Positions 42,047 through 49,637 of a DNA stretch of 64,000 nucleotides are shown piece after piece; the stretch's first letter is position 1; each line of letters begins with the position of its first letter. Position numbers and translations under genes: made by a program. The DNA comes from Desulfosporosinus sp049943955. GTDB taxonomy: Bacteria; Bacillota; Desulfitobacteriia; Desulfitobacteriales; Desulfitobacteriaceae. The stretch spans positions 1-64,000 of the forward strand of contig NZ_JBNFTW010000010.1 in the NCBI RefSeq assembly GCF_049943955.1, written 5' to 3'. The notes below the pieces were generated by a model that was given only the letters and a program-made list of their open reading frames with translations, did not search any database and had not been told where the DNA came from.

Positions 42047-42664
42047 TTAATGCAGGGTGCGAAAAACACCGATGACCTTGCCCAAAATTGAAACATCTTG
42101 AGAGTAGATGGGTTCCATTGCCGAGTTTTCAGGCTGAAGACGAATGAGTGTTCTTTCCTTAAAAAATCGCTTTACTGTTGCTTCGTCTCCAATTAAGGCA
42201 ACGACAATTTCTCCATTGCGTGCTTCATTTTGCTGGTGAACGATAATTAAGTCTCCATCCAGGATTCCGGCCTCAATCATGCTCTCTCCCTGAACTCGGA
42301 GCATAAAAACATTTTCCTGATGGACCAGGTCAGCAGGCAATGGAAACGTTCCTTCCATATTTTCTACAGCCAAAATGGGCTGCCCTGCTGTTACACGGCC
42401 GATGATTGGAATATGAACAACTTTCCTTGAGTCGAGAGCGTCACTGGTACCGTCTAAAATCTCGATGGCCCTCGGTTTCGTGGGATCTCTTCGAATATAT
42501 CCTTTATCCTCAAGAGTTTGAAGATGCCCATGAACTGTAGAACTAGACAATAATCCAACTGCTTCGCCGATTTCTCTAACGGAGGGGGGATATCCTTTTT
42601 TGTGGATTTCCTGTTTAATAAAATCCAAAATTCTAGTTTGTCGTTCCGATAAATCTGGGTACAT
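42047..42664 (-). CDS. lexA: SOS repressor LexA
   Basis: 205 residues. The N-terminal winged helix (SVREIGEAVGLLSSSTVHGHL) binds SOS boxes. The self-cleavage site is Ala93-Gly94 in GRVTAGQPI, with catalytic Ser128 (QGESMIEAG) and Lys165 (EATVKRFF). Activated RecA triggers cleavage. The ATG at 42664 follows GGGAG. A consensus-like SOS box lies 56 bases upstream, so the gene is probably autoregulated. Confidence 0.96.
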   Translation of the reverse strand: MYPDLSERQTRILDFIKQEIHKKGYPPSVREIGEAVGLLSSSTVHGHLQTLEDKGYIRRDPTKPRAIEILDGTSDALDSRKVVHIPIIGRVTAGQPILAVENMEGTFPLPADLVHQENVFMLRVQGESMIEAGILDGDLIIVHQQNEARNGEIVVALIGDEATVKRFFKERTLIRLQPENSAMEPIYSQDVSILGKVIGVFRTLH

Positions 42665-42719
42665 ACTTTCACTCCCTATTAATAATCATGTATATTTTAC
42701 CATTCCTTGAAACGTATTG

Positions 42720-42733
42720 CAAACAAATGTTCG
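42720..42733. promoter_or_regulatory. SOS (LexA) box in the lexA divergent region
   Basis: Read on the minus strand it is CGAAC-ATTT-GTTTG, one base off the Gram-positive consensus CGAAC-N4-GTTCG. It lies between lexA (minus) and the M23-S11 peptidase gene (plus, start 42780), so it could act on both. Confidence 0.75.
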
Positions 42734-42779
42734 AAGAATGATAACTATATAACAAAGACAGAGAAGAGGAGATGACGAT

Positions 42780-44462
42780 TTGCGAACTAAGATTCAGTGG
42801 AATTTTCTTATAGCGCTGACTCAAATCCTTTGTCTGATGGCTGTTGCCTTGGCTTTTTGGAATTTAATCCATCGTTATCCCAGCCTGGATAAGGATGTTT
42901 ATCCCTACTTGCTCTCAATTTCTCCCGACGTTGTTAAGGAATGTTCCCAAGAGTATAGGGCCGGTAAAACAGTTTCCTGGGAGGATCTGTTGGCGGTCCG
43001 CTCAACACTTTCCCCAAAAGAGGCCCAATTATTAACCGAACAGCTCAAAAATAGGATTTCTTTCAATAACTTATCCTGGGGGAATATTCCTCTGCACACA
43101 AAGAAACTAGTAACAAGACATCGGGAAATTTTAGTTCAATTTCAATATCTCACACCAGGAAGGTACAGATTCCCGGTAGTTGGAAAAACATGGTTTGAAG
43201 ATAGTTACGGTGCAGATCGTGAAGGAGGCAAACGTACTCATGAGGGGACAGACCTCTTTGCTCCGGAAGGTACTCCCATAATCAATATTTGTGGAGGAAG
43301 AATAGAACAGCTGGGATGGAATCGCTTGGGTGGAGAACGGGTTGGAGTACGCGGTGACGATGGGAATTATTATTATTACGCTCATTTGGAAACGATATCG
43401 TCCAAATTAGTTAAAGGAAAACGAATTGAAGCGGGCGAAATCATTGGAACTATGGGTCATACTGGAGATGCTTTAACGACACCGGATCATCTTCATTTAG
43501 GTATTGAGCTCCCAAATGGTCAGTGGATAAATCCTTATCCCTTTCTCGTTGTCTGGCAATATTGGGATGCCGAGAACTCTGTTAAGGGAAATAACAACTC
43601 AGTTTTAACGTCTCAAATTTCAGCAAAACCTTTAGTCTCGCATAGTTATGATGCTCAGGAACTATCGACTCAAGATCTAAGTTATATTCTGATCAACCTA
43701 AAAACTAACCGCTTATTAAAGGTAAGAAATGGCGACATTCAACGTGCTCCCGCGAGTACAACAAAACTTCTCACCGGTTTGCTTGCAGTACAGAGTCTTA
43801 AAGAAACGGATAGGGTTCGAGTGGGCAAAGAGGTGGAAGTGGAAGGCTCGCGGCTGGGTCTCTTGCCTGGAGATGAGATTTCAGTCCGCGATCTTTTGAT
43901 AGCTCTCTTTGTGCACAGTGCTAATGATGCTGCTGCCGCTCTAGCAGTGAAAGTAAGTGGTACATTACCAGCCTTTGCAGGAGAAATGAATAAGTACGCC
44001 TCATCCTTGGGATGTTCCAAAAGCAATTTTGTAAATCCTCATGGACTTCCCGCTCCTAATCACTATTCAACGGCTAGCGATCTAAGCAAAATCGCCAAAG
44101 CCTTTATCAACAATCCAGATTTAATGAAATTTGTTAATGAAAAGACTGCAGCCGTACATTGGGTGGATTCAAGAGGCCGAGACCATTCTATAGTACTTAA
44201 AAATACCAACAGCCTTCTGGGGGTTTATCCGGGGGATCATGGCCTTAAGACCGGTACAACAACTGAAGCGGGACAATGTCTCATATCCTATGTCTCTAGC
44301 ACGGATGGGGAGCTTTTGCTCGTCTTGTTAGGCAGTATGCAGCGCTACAGTGATAGCATAAAATTACTGGATGAAGGGTGGGCTGACCAACGAATCAATG
44401 CAGCGATTCATAATCTTTCCAAGGATCAAAGAGGTATATTTTCAAGCCCCGGAATTTATTAG
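42780..44462 (+). CDS. Fusion peptidase: M23 endopeptidase plus S11 D,D-carboxypeptidase
   Basis: 560 residues. An N-terminal membrane anchor spans 9-30. The M23/LytM domain is at about 130-255 with zinc ligands His154 and Asp158 (THEGTDLF) and His237/His239 (PDHLHLGIE). The S11 penicillin-binding domain is at about 295-520 with Ser326-x-x-Lys329 (ASTTKLL), SAN at 380-382 and KTG at 490-492. Both halves keep all catalytic residues. It would cut peptide crosslinks and trim terminal D-Ala from one polypeptide outside the membrane. TTG start after GAGGAGATG. It is divergent from lexA across an SOS box. Confidence 0.9.
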   Translation: MRTKIQWNFLIALTQILCLMAVALAFWNLIHRYPSLDKDVYPYLLSISPDVVKECSQEYRAGKTVSWEDLLAVRSTLSPKEAQLLTEQLKNRISFNNLSWGNIPLHTKKLVTRHREILVQFQYLTPGRYRFPVVGKTWFEDSYGADREGGKRTHEGTDLFAPEGTPIINICGGRIEQLGWNRLGGERVGVRGDDGNYYYYAHLETISSKLVKGKRIEAGEIIGTMGHTGDALTTPDHLHLGIELPNGQWINPYPFLVVWQYWDAENSVKGNNNSVLTSQISAKPLVSHSYDAQELSTQDLSYILINLKTNRLLKVRNGDIQRAPASTTKLLTGLLAVQSLKETDRVRVGKEVEVEGSRLGLLPGDEISVRDLLIALFVHSANDAAAALAVKVSGTLPAFAGEMNKYASSLGCSKSNFVNPHGLPAPNHYSTASDLSKIAKAFINNPDLMKFVNEKTAAVHWVDSRGRDHSIVLKNTNSLLGVYPGDHGLKTGTTTEAGQCLISYVSSTDGELLLVLLGSMQRYSDSIKLLDEGWADQRINAAIHNLSKDQRGIFSSPGIY

Positions 44463-44464
44463 TT

Positions 44465-44508
44465 TTGTCTGGAATCGGTATTTTATGTTATGATAGATAG
44501 TAACATAA
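44465..44508 (+). promoter_or_regulatory. Promoter with inverted-repeat operator over the -10
   Basis: -35 TTGTCT (44465-44470) and -10 TATGAT (44489-44494) are 18 bases apart. The perfect 8-bp arms TTATGTTA (44483-44490) and TAACATAA (44501-44508), spaced 10 bases, flank and cover the -10 box. It drives the Cys-rich gene at 44572. Confidence 0.6.
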
Positions 44509-44571
44509 ATCAACGTGCCGATGGCTCATAGAAATCATTAAAAACAACTAAAATCTGAGGGATTGATAAAC

Positions 44572-44811
44572 TTGAAAACAATTAGTAAACAATGTGTTTT
44601 GGAAGAACGGCTTTGTACAGATTGTGGTGAGTGTGATCGCTGCGATCTAGACCCAAGTAAATTATGTGATAATTGTTGTCAGTGTATAGATACTCTTGAA
44701 GGTGATTATGCCGAAATCGGAATTGATGATATATTAATTAATAAGGAAGAACGAAGTTCCGGAAACAGACTTCGAGGAAAGGGCATAAACTATACTCTTA
44801 AACGCCGATAA
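44572..44811 (+). CDS. Small Cys-rich protein, 79 aa
   Basis: TTG 44563 is too close to the TGAGGG site; TTG 44572 fits and gives MKTISKQCVLEERLCTD. Nine cysteines fall within about 36 residues (CTDCGECDRC, then CDNCCQC), a density suited to zinc or an Fe-S cluster. The C-terminal part is basic. No known family is recognised. It has its own operator-promoter and a strong terminator, so it is a single regulated gene. Confidence 0.65.
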   Translation: MKTISKQCVLEERLCTDCGECDRCDLDPSKLCDNCCQCIDTLEGDYAEIGIDDILINKEERSSGNRLRGKGINYTLKRR

Positions 44812-44826
44812 TGTCCATAAGAGGAC

Positions 44827-44865
44827 AAACCCCTATGTTGGAATCATCCAATATAGGGGTTTTTG
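44827..44865 (+). terminator. Terminator of the Cys-rich gene
   Basis: AAACCCCTAT pairs with ATAGGGGTTT and an inner TTGG/CCAA extends the stem; TTTTTG follows. The next 270 bases to 45137 contain a doubled ACAATATATT and nothing else recognised. Confidence 0.85.
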
Positions 44866-45136
44866 TCATAACAAAGGGATATTCTTCCCGCCGGGCAAAA
44901 GTTCTTAAAGGAATTTAGACATAATAGTTGAATTATTCAGATATAGAATTCAAAAGATGGTAAGGAGTAAAGCGCACCTTGATCCCTCATACCTAAAATA
45001 AGAACCGATTTTACAATATATTACAATATATTGGAAGGTAATTTTTGGTTGTTTATAGAAAATAAGATTTAAAATATTCCTTCTGGTATCTATTATATCA
45101 ACACTTACATTAGGATTGAGGTGGACACAAAAGCAT

Positions 45137-45538
45137 ATGGTTAATCAAATACTTGAATCTTGTCGCAGGATCAGTTTTCAGGTTAATTTATTTGAATTAC
45201 TTGAAGGCCTGTCCATTTTAGTACTAATAGCAGTGCTTGTTTTACTACAGAGAAAAATTCTTAGTTATGTGAGAAAGGAAAGTATGATTGATGAGCGGAT
45301 AAGAGAAACAAGCGCCAGAATTGCACGGGTGGTGGCAGAAATAGAAGAATCCAAAGAAGAAATTACAGGGCGGTCTAAAGAAGAAACGTGCCTAGCGGAG
45401 AACTCTGAGGCAGAACTTGATTCCAGTAAACAAGAAACTGATAATAATGGTCCTAAAGGAAAGAAGACTCGAGCAATGTCAATGGAAGAACGATGGGCGG
45501 ATTTTGAAAAGAAAAGAGCGATACGCACTACAGCCTGA
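45137..45538 (+). CDS. Unknown single-pass membrane protein with coiled coil, 133 aa
   Basis: ATG 45137 lies 12 bases after GAGGTGG; a TTG at 45116 would add seven residues. One transmembrane helix at about 18-38 (LEGLSILVLIAVLVLLQRK) is followed by a charged, heptad-like region (about 45-85) and an acidic linker. It ends with SMEERWADFEKKRA. No family recognised; the layout (short N-terminus, helix, cytoplasmic coil) suggests a small membrane-anchored structural or regulatory protein. Confidence 0.6.
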   Translation: MVNQILESCRRISFQVNLFELLEGLSILVLIAVLVLLQRKILSYVRKESMIDERIRETSARIARVVAEIEESKEEITGRSKEETCLAENSEAELDSSKQETDNNGPKGKKTRAMSMEERWADFEKKRAIRTTA

Positions 45539-45542
45539 GGAT

Positions 45543-45572
45543 AAGCCACACCTAAAAAGGTTGTGGCTTTTG
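45543..45572 (+). terminator. Terminator after the coiled-coil membrane protein
   Basis: AAGCCACA pairs with TGTGGCTT, loop CCTAAAAAGGT, then TTGAATTTTT. Confidence 0.75.
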
Positions 45573-45703
45573 AATTTTTGTAATAGGATATTATTTAATC
45601 AATATTTATTTTGAAAAGAGTATGTATGATTGAATTAGTCTAGGTCATAGAATTAGTAGTGGCAACTGGTTAAATAGTATTAAGATAAAAAAGATGGTTA
45701 GCG

Positions 45704-46204
45704 GTGATATTGTTGGTAATTTTAGGAGTTCTGATATTTTTTGCCCGAATTATAGACGTTTCCTTAGATACACTTCGTCTGAAGTCAATGATTAGAGGCA
45801 AAAAATATATTGTTTCACTCATTGCCTTTGTGGAAATTATTGTTTATACCTTGGGTGCATCTCAGGCGTTTAAATACGTTATGCATCCGACAGTGCTGAT
45901 TTTTTATGCCTGCGGATATGCAGCAGGCAACTATATTGGCATGATAATAGACGATAAATTATCGCGGGATAGTATTTATGTCTTAGTTGTTGCAAATCAC
46001 GATGAGTGGAGTTTGGCAGATACCCTGAGAGAACAGGGATTCGCTGTAACAACGGCTAAAGGGTATGGAATGAATGGTTCAGAAAAGTCTCAACTGATAC
46101 TTATCGTGAAGAAAAAACAGTTTAGAGAATTAACAAGGCTTATTCAAGAGTTTGATCCCACTGCCTATGTTGTAAGTATGGATGTCAAGGATATGAAGAG
46201 ATAA
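45704..46204 (+). CDS. DUF2179/UPF0316 (YebE-like) membrane protein
   Basis: 166 residues. Three N-terminal hydrophobic helices (about 1-90) include ARIIDVSLDTLRLKSMIRG. A C-terminal ferredoxin-like DUF2179 domain follows (DTLREQGFAVTTAKGYGMNG). The family is common in Firmicutes; its ligand is unknown, and DUF2179 domains elsewhere are seen as small-molecule-binding regulators. GTG start at 45704 with a weak ribosome site, so the exact start is uncertain. Confidence 0.82.
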   Translation: MILLVILGVLIFFARIIDVSLDTLRLKSMIRGKKYIVSLIAFVEIIVYTLGASQAFKYVMHPTVLIFYACGYAAGNYIGMIIDDKLSRDSIYVLVVANHDEWSLADTLREQGFAVTTAKGYGMNGSEKSQLILIVKKKQFRELTRLIQEFDPTAYVVSMDVKDMKR

Positions 46205-46279
46205 CTGGCCTTATAACATCCTACACTGTTATAAACCAATGTAATCAGAAGTGAATTATTGCATAATGGGAATTTGCGA

Positions 46280-47182
46280 TTAATTGTCCTTGGAATATTG
46301 AAAGTCGGATAACTTTCTTGGTCCTTCCAGAAACTCTTTAGCGATAAATAATGTTCCGTCGTCCTTAGTTTTGACACTCCATTTGATAAGCGCTATTGAT
46401 CCATCAGTGATTTCGATACCCGTGATACTTCGCGGATGGACACAGCTTCCGTCATTAAAATAGGGAGGGCCGTCTACCTCCGGGAACATTGGTCTATGAG
46501 TATGCCCGGCAATAAGCGGGTGTTTATTTAAAGTTACCCATTCTATCAGTGCTTTATCTACATCTTCCTTTTTCTCATAATTTTTTGCAGTACTTGTGGG
46601 GTCATTCATACCGAATAACTCGAGGTGTTTCCATAAATATCTTACGAGAAATCGGGATAATCTCCAGAGCTCATAATCCATAATATTTACCTGGTGACCA
46701 TGAATTAAGAGGATCTTCTGATTTGTTTCTTGATGTCTTAAAATTAACCCCTCATGTAGTTTTAGATCCTGAAATAAGGAGATAGACTTTTTTTCTTGTT
46801 CATCGAAGTATTGATATAAGTTATTGAATACATAATTCTCGGATTGTTTAACGATATCGTGATTTCCCCAAATCATATAAAGACGGCCCTCATTGTAAAA
46901 TTTAGAGAGGAGCAGAAAAGTATCATTATGTACATTAATGATGTCGGTTAGTTTAGTATTTTTCCAGAGTTCATCACCATCACCAACTTCGATGTAGGTA
47001 TAGTTTTCATGGTAGTAATGGTTTAAGGCAGCGTAATATACATTTTGGTTCTTGGAAAAATCATCAGCCCAACTTCCGTCTCCTCGGTGGATGTCACTCA
47101 TTAGGATGATTTTTGAGGAGTTGTCAAAAGGGATTTCTTCTGCTGTTTGAAATATTTTTGAAATACGTTCTAACTTATCCAT
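46280..47182 (-). CDS. Calcineurin-like metallophosphoesterase
   Basis: 300 residues. The start is set at ATG 47182 by GAGGAGGCTGAC; the frame itself opens at 47200. Metal-site motifs appear in order: IILMSDIHRGDGSW (D-x-H), VGDGDELW (GD), IWGNHD, LIHGHQ and IAGHTHRPMF. These are the five blocks of the dimetal phosphoesterase fold. The substrate could be a nucleotide, phospholipid or phosphoprotein and cannot be told from sequence. It is monocistronic. Confidence 0.88.
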   Translation of the reverse strand: MDKLERISKIFQTAEEIPFDNSSKIILMSDIHRGDGSWADDFSKNQNVYYAALNHYYHENYTYIEVGDGDELWKNTKLTDIINVHNDTFLLLSKFYNEGRLYMIWGNHDIVKQSENYVFNNLYQYFDEQEKKSISLFQDLKLHEGLILRHQETNQKILLIHGHQVNIMDYELWRLSRFLVRYLWKHLELFGMNDPTSTAKNYEKKEDVDKALIEWVTLNKHPLIAGHTHRPMFPEVDGPPYFNDGSCVHPRSITGIEITDGSIALIKWSVKTKDDGTLFIAKEFLEGPRKLSDFQYSKDN

Positions 47183-47297
47183 GTCAGCCTCCTCGTTCAC
47201 CTAATTGATTCAATAAATTGTTACTTTTTTAATTAGTTAATTTAAGCAACAAGACCCAAGTCGCAGCTGGTTATAATCTAGTATATTGGATACAGGT

Positions 47298-47327
47298 AAA
47301 AAGGGTGCCCCTAAATACACCCTTTTT
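47298..47327. terminator. Terminator-like hairpin in a leader region
   Basis: AAAAAGGGTG pairs perfectly with CACCCTTTTT around a 10-base loop. It lies 30 bases before the gene at 47357 and upstream of the divergent phosphoesterase gene. No gene ends here on either strand, so it could be an attenuator. Confidence 0.5.
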
Positions 47328-47356
47328 GGAACTATAAGAAAAGGAAGTGATATCAC

Positions 47357-47632
47357 TTGGACGACCATGTAGAGAAAATAGAACCTATAAGCAGCATTCG
47401 CCCAGCTCGAAAGATCGGGCTTGACGATTCTCGTAAAGGGCAGCGGGAAACGATGTATCACTTTGACAGAAAGAAGGTTCAAAAGCGACAGGATTCAAAA
47501 TCTTCTTCCTTAAAAAAGATGCAAGCCCACAATGAAATTTGCACTAATAGCTTGGCAATGATTTCGGAAGAGATCATGGATATAAAGAAACGTTTAGCTT
47601 TTGACAGATCTAAAATTATCCCGGAGGAGTAA
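47357..47632 (+). CDS. Unknown small basic protein, 91 aa
   Basis: TTG 47357 is 6 bases after AAGGAAGTGAT. The protein is highly polar and basic (DDSRKGQRETMYHFDRKKVQ) with a C-terminal helical stretch; no membrane segment or metal motif. No family is recognised. It sits directly behind a terminator-like hairpin, which could mean regulated readthrough. Confidence 0.55.
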   Translation: MDDHVEKIEPISSIRPARKIGLDDSRKGQRETMYHFDRKKVQKRQDSKSSSLKKMQAHNEICTNSLAMISEEIMDIKKRLAFDRSKIIPEE

Positions 47633-47711
47633 CCTGCTATCCCTTAGAAACGCGGGAAACTTTATATGAGTATCGGAAAAGCAGTGGTACTTGGGTTATA
47701 AGTAAAGAAAA

Positions 47712-47852
47712 TTAAGAATCACTTAATTTCTCCCAGTCATCTAAAGACAATGATTCCCAATACCCGCAGCATCTACAAAGTACAATTTCTCGCTGGTTAA
47801 TGTAGGTATAATAATACGTTTTACTGTTGCATTTTGGACATCGTAATACCAT
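47712..47852 (-). CDS. Small zinc-ribbon-type protein, 46 aa
   Basis: ATG 47852 follows AAGGAG by 8 bases and lies 19 bases after the stop of the amidohydrolase gene on the same strand, so the two are probably co-transcribed. The product MVLRCPKCNSKTYYYTYINQ is followed by CRCCGYWESL, giving paired C-x2-C motifs (positions 5/8 and about 27/30) as in zinc ribbons. It ends LDDWEKLSDS. Function unknown. Confidence 0.65.
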   Translation of the reverse strand: MVLRCPKCNSKTYYYTYINQREIVLCRCCGYWESLSLDDWEKLSDS

Positions 47853-47871
47853 ATTGAAAACTCCTTAAAAG

Positions 47872-49044
47872 CTAAACCTTGAAAGATGGTTTCCCGTTTT
47901 TTGAATATGCCAGTTGGCCATTAACAAATGTATAGATGACTTTGGAGTTGAGATTAAATGGATCTCCGTCAAAGACGACCAAATCAGCATCATAGCCTAT
48001 TTTAACAGCCCCGATTTGCTGACCGCATTCTAAAATTTCTGCGGGGTTCGAAGTAAGAGCACGCAGTGCTTCGGAAGGATTCAAGCCTTCAGCGATACTC
48101 AAAGAAGCAATAGTGCGCAATTGGTCTATGGAATTATAGGGATGATCCGTAATTAGAGCAACTTTTATGCCGGCATTAACCAGATTAATGGCAGTCTTGT
48201 AATTTCGGCTTTTTAATTCCATTTTAATTCGCGGTGTTAACATAGGGCCAAAAGCTACTGGTATTTTGCGTTCTTTAAGACAGTCTTCGACTAAATCAGC
48301 TTCGGTTCCATGTTCAATAACCAGTTTGTGAATTTTGAATTCTTCAGCAATACGTATAGCGGTGACAATATCGTCAGCTCTATGAGCATGGGCTCGTAAA
48401 GAAATTTCACCTTGAAGGACAGGAATAACCGCCTCAAGACGGGGATCTCGATAGTTAATTTTGCCTTGTTGCTTTAACTCTCGATAATCTTCTGTTCGCA
48501 TAAATAGTTCCCTGATTAAAGCAGCCGTTCCCATTCTCGTAACTGGGCATTTACTTTCAATGCCATAAGTACTGATTGGATTTTCGCCCAAGGCAATTTT
48601 TAAGCCAACTGGGCTTTTTATGACCATTTGATCAATGATCCGTCCTGATGTTTTAATCGCTAAAGAGAGGCCACCTACAACATTATTACTCCCTGGTCCC
48701 ACCATAACTGTTGTAACCCCAGATTTAACAGCGTCTTTAAAAGACACATCCAGAGGGTTGACTGCATCGATACCTCGAAGATGGGGGGTAACCGCATTGG
48801 AGGTTTCGTTATTGTCAACTCCAATTTTTCCGGTACATTCTTCAATAATTCCTAAATGGGTATGGCAGTCAATAAATCCAGGCAAAACATATTGCTCTTG
48901 AACATCAATTATTGAAGAACAGCCGGCAGAGGATAGACCCTCTTCCAGAGCTGATATCTTACCCATCTCGATTAAAATGTCCTTATGTACGGTTTTCCCA
49001 TGCTGTTCTAAAATTAGACAATTTTTAAGAAGCAGTGAGTCCAA
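47872..49044 (-). CDS. Amidohydrolase (imidazolonepropionase-like)
   Basis: 390 residues of the metal-dependent amidohydrolase superfamily. VLPGFIDCHTHLGI has the first His-x-His, RAHAHRADDI and VIEHGTEADL give the later histidines, and LITDHPYNS the catalytic Asp. NPAEILECGQQIGAVKIGYDADLV is the typical end. The substrate is not identifiable; relatives act on imidazolonepropionate, cyclic amides or dipeptides. TTG start at 49044 after GAGGAGGT. A 46-aa zinc-ribbon gene follows 19 bases downstream. Confidence 0.88.
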   Translation of the reverse strand: MDSLLLKNCLILEQHGKTVHKDILIEMGKISALEEGLSSAGCSSIIDVQEQYVLPGFIDCHTHLGIIEECTGKIGVDNNETSNAVTPHLRGIDAVNPLDVSFKDAVKSGVTTVMVGPGSNNVVGGLSLAIKTSGRIIDQMVIKSPVGLKIALGENPISTYGIESKCPVTRMGTAALIRELFMRTEDYRELKQQGKINYRDPRLEAVIPVLQGEISLRAHAHRADDIVTAIRIAEEFKIHKLVIEHGTEADLVEDCLKERKIPVAFGPMLTPRIKMELKSRNYKTAINLVNAGIKVALITDHPYNSIDQLRTIASLSIAEGLNPSEALRALTSNPAEILECGQQIGAVKIGYDADLVVFDGDPFNLNSKVIYTFVNGQLAYSKNGKPSFKV

Positions 49045-49090
49045 ATAACCATACCTCCTCTCGTAGGTTTAGTTTGTCTTAATAATTAGG

Positions 49091-49113
49091 AGATTATGAG
49101 ATTATGAGATTAT
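49091..49113. repeat. Short tandem repeat AGATTATG
   Basis: Nearly three copies of the 8-bp unit AGATTATG, in the upstream region of the amidohydrolase gene about 50 bases before its start. It is short enough to be a chance slippage product. Confidence 0.5.
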
Positions 49114-49136
49114 AAGGATACAAAGATTGAAAACAT

Positions 49137-49160
49137 AAAAGACGCTTTCAGCGTCTTTTT
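49137..49160 (-). terminator. Terminator of the minus-strand zinc-ribbon gene
   Basis: AAAAGACGC pairs perfectly with GCGTCTTTT around a 5-base loop with A/T runs on both sides. It lies 11 bases beyond the stop of the gene at 49172. Confidence 0.8.
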
Positions 49161-49171
49161 GCTTGACAGAA

Positions 49172-49480
49172 TTAATCTTTAGTTCCCTCACTCTCAAAAT
49201 CTGACGTGTTATTACTTAATTCTTTGGGGAGGGAATTTCCGTCTTCTTCAAACGCTTCGTCCTTGATTGCTTCGATGCCTTCCTCCGCTGGCATTACTTT
49301 CTGGTCCTCTTTCAGTCGTGTATTGGGCAAACCACAATTGGGACAAAAATATACTAAGATTGGCTTATCTCGATTGGCAACCTCTTCAATGCTCATGGTT
49401 AAAGCATAAGCAGTCGTAATAAACCATTGATCCTGATTGCTTTTTTTATCGCAATGGACACATCGAATTTCTTCCGTCAT
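49172..49480 (-). CDS. Unknown zinc-ribbon protein, 102 aa
   Basis: AAGGGG sets ATG 49480 as start (MTEEIRCVHCDKK); the frame opens at TTG 49489, next to the ribosome site. CVHC at about 7-10 and CPNC at about 46-49 form a four-cysteine zinc-binding pair. The C-terminal half is acidic and probably disordered (EEGIEAIKDEAFEEDGN). No family recognised. Monocistronic with its own terminator. Confidence 0.65.
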   Translation of the reverse strand: MTEEIRCVHCDKKSNQDQWFITTAYALTMSIEEVANRDKPILVYFCPNCGLPNTRLKEDQKVMPAEEGIEAIKDEAFEEDGNSLPKELSNNTSDFESEGTKD

Positions 49481-49637
49481 TCTTATCAACCCCTTACTTT
49501 AATTTATGGATTTGAGTGAACAAGGTTCCTGAAATTGTACATTGACCATCTAAAGAAGTAGAAGATGGGGCGAAAAGAAGGTATGAATTATTGCGAATAT
49601 GAGAAGATAATAAAAATACCGGAAAGGAACTAAGGAA

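Noticed and set aside
47237..47482. 81-codon minus-strand frame
   Set aside because: It lies across the terminator-like hairpin and antisense to the 91-aa gene, with no ribosome site.
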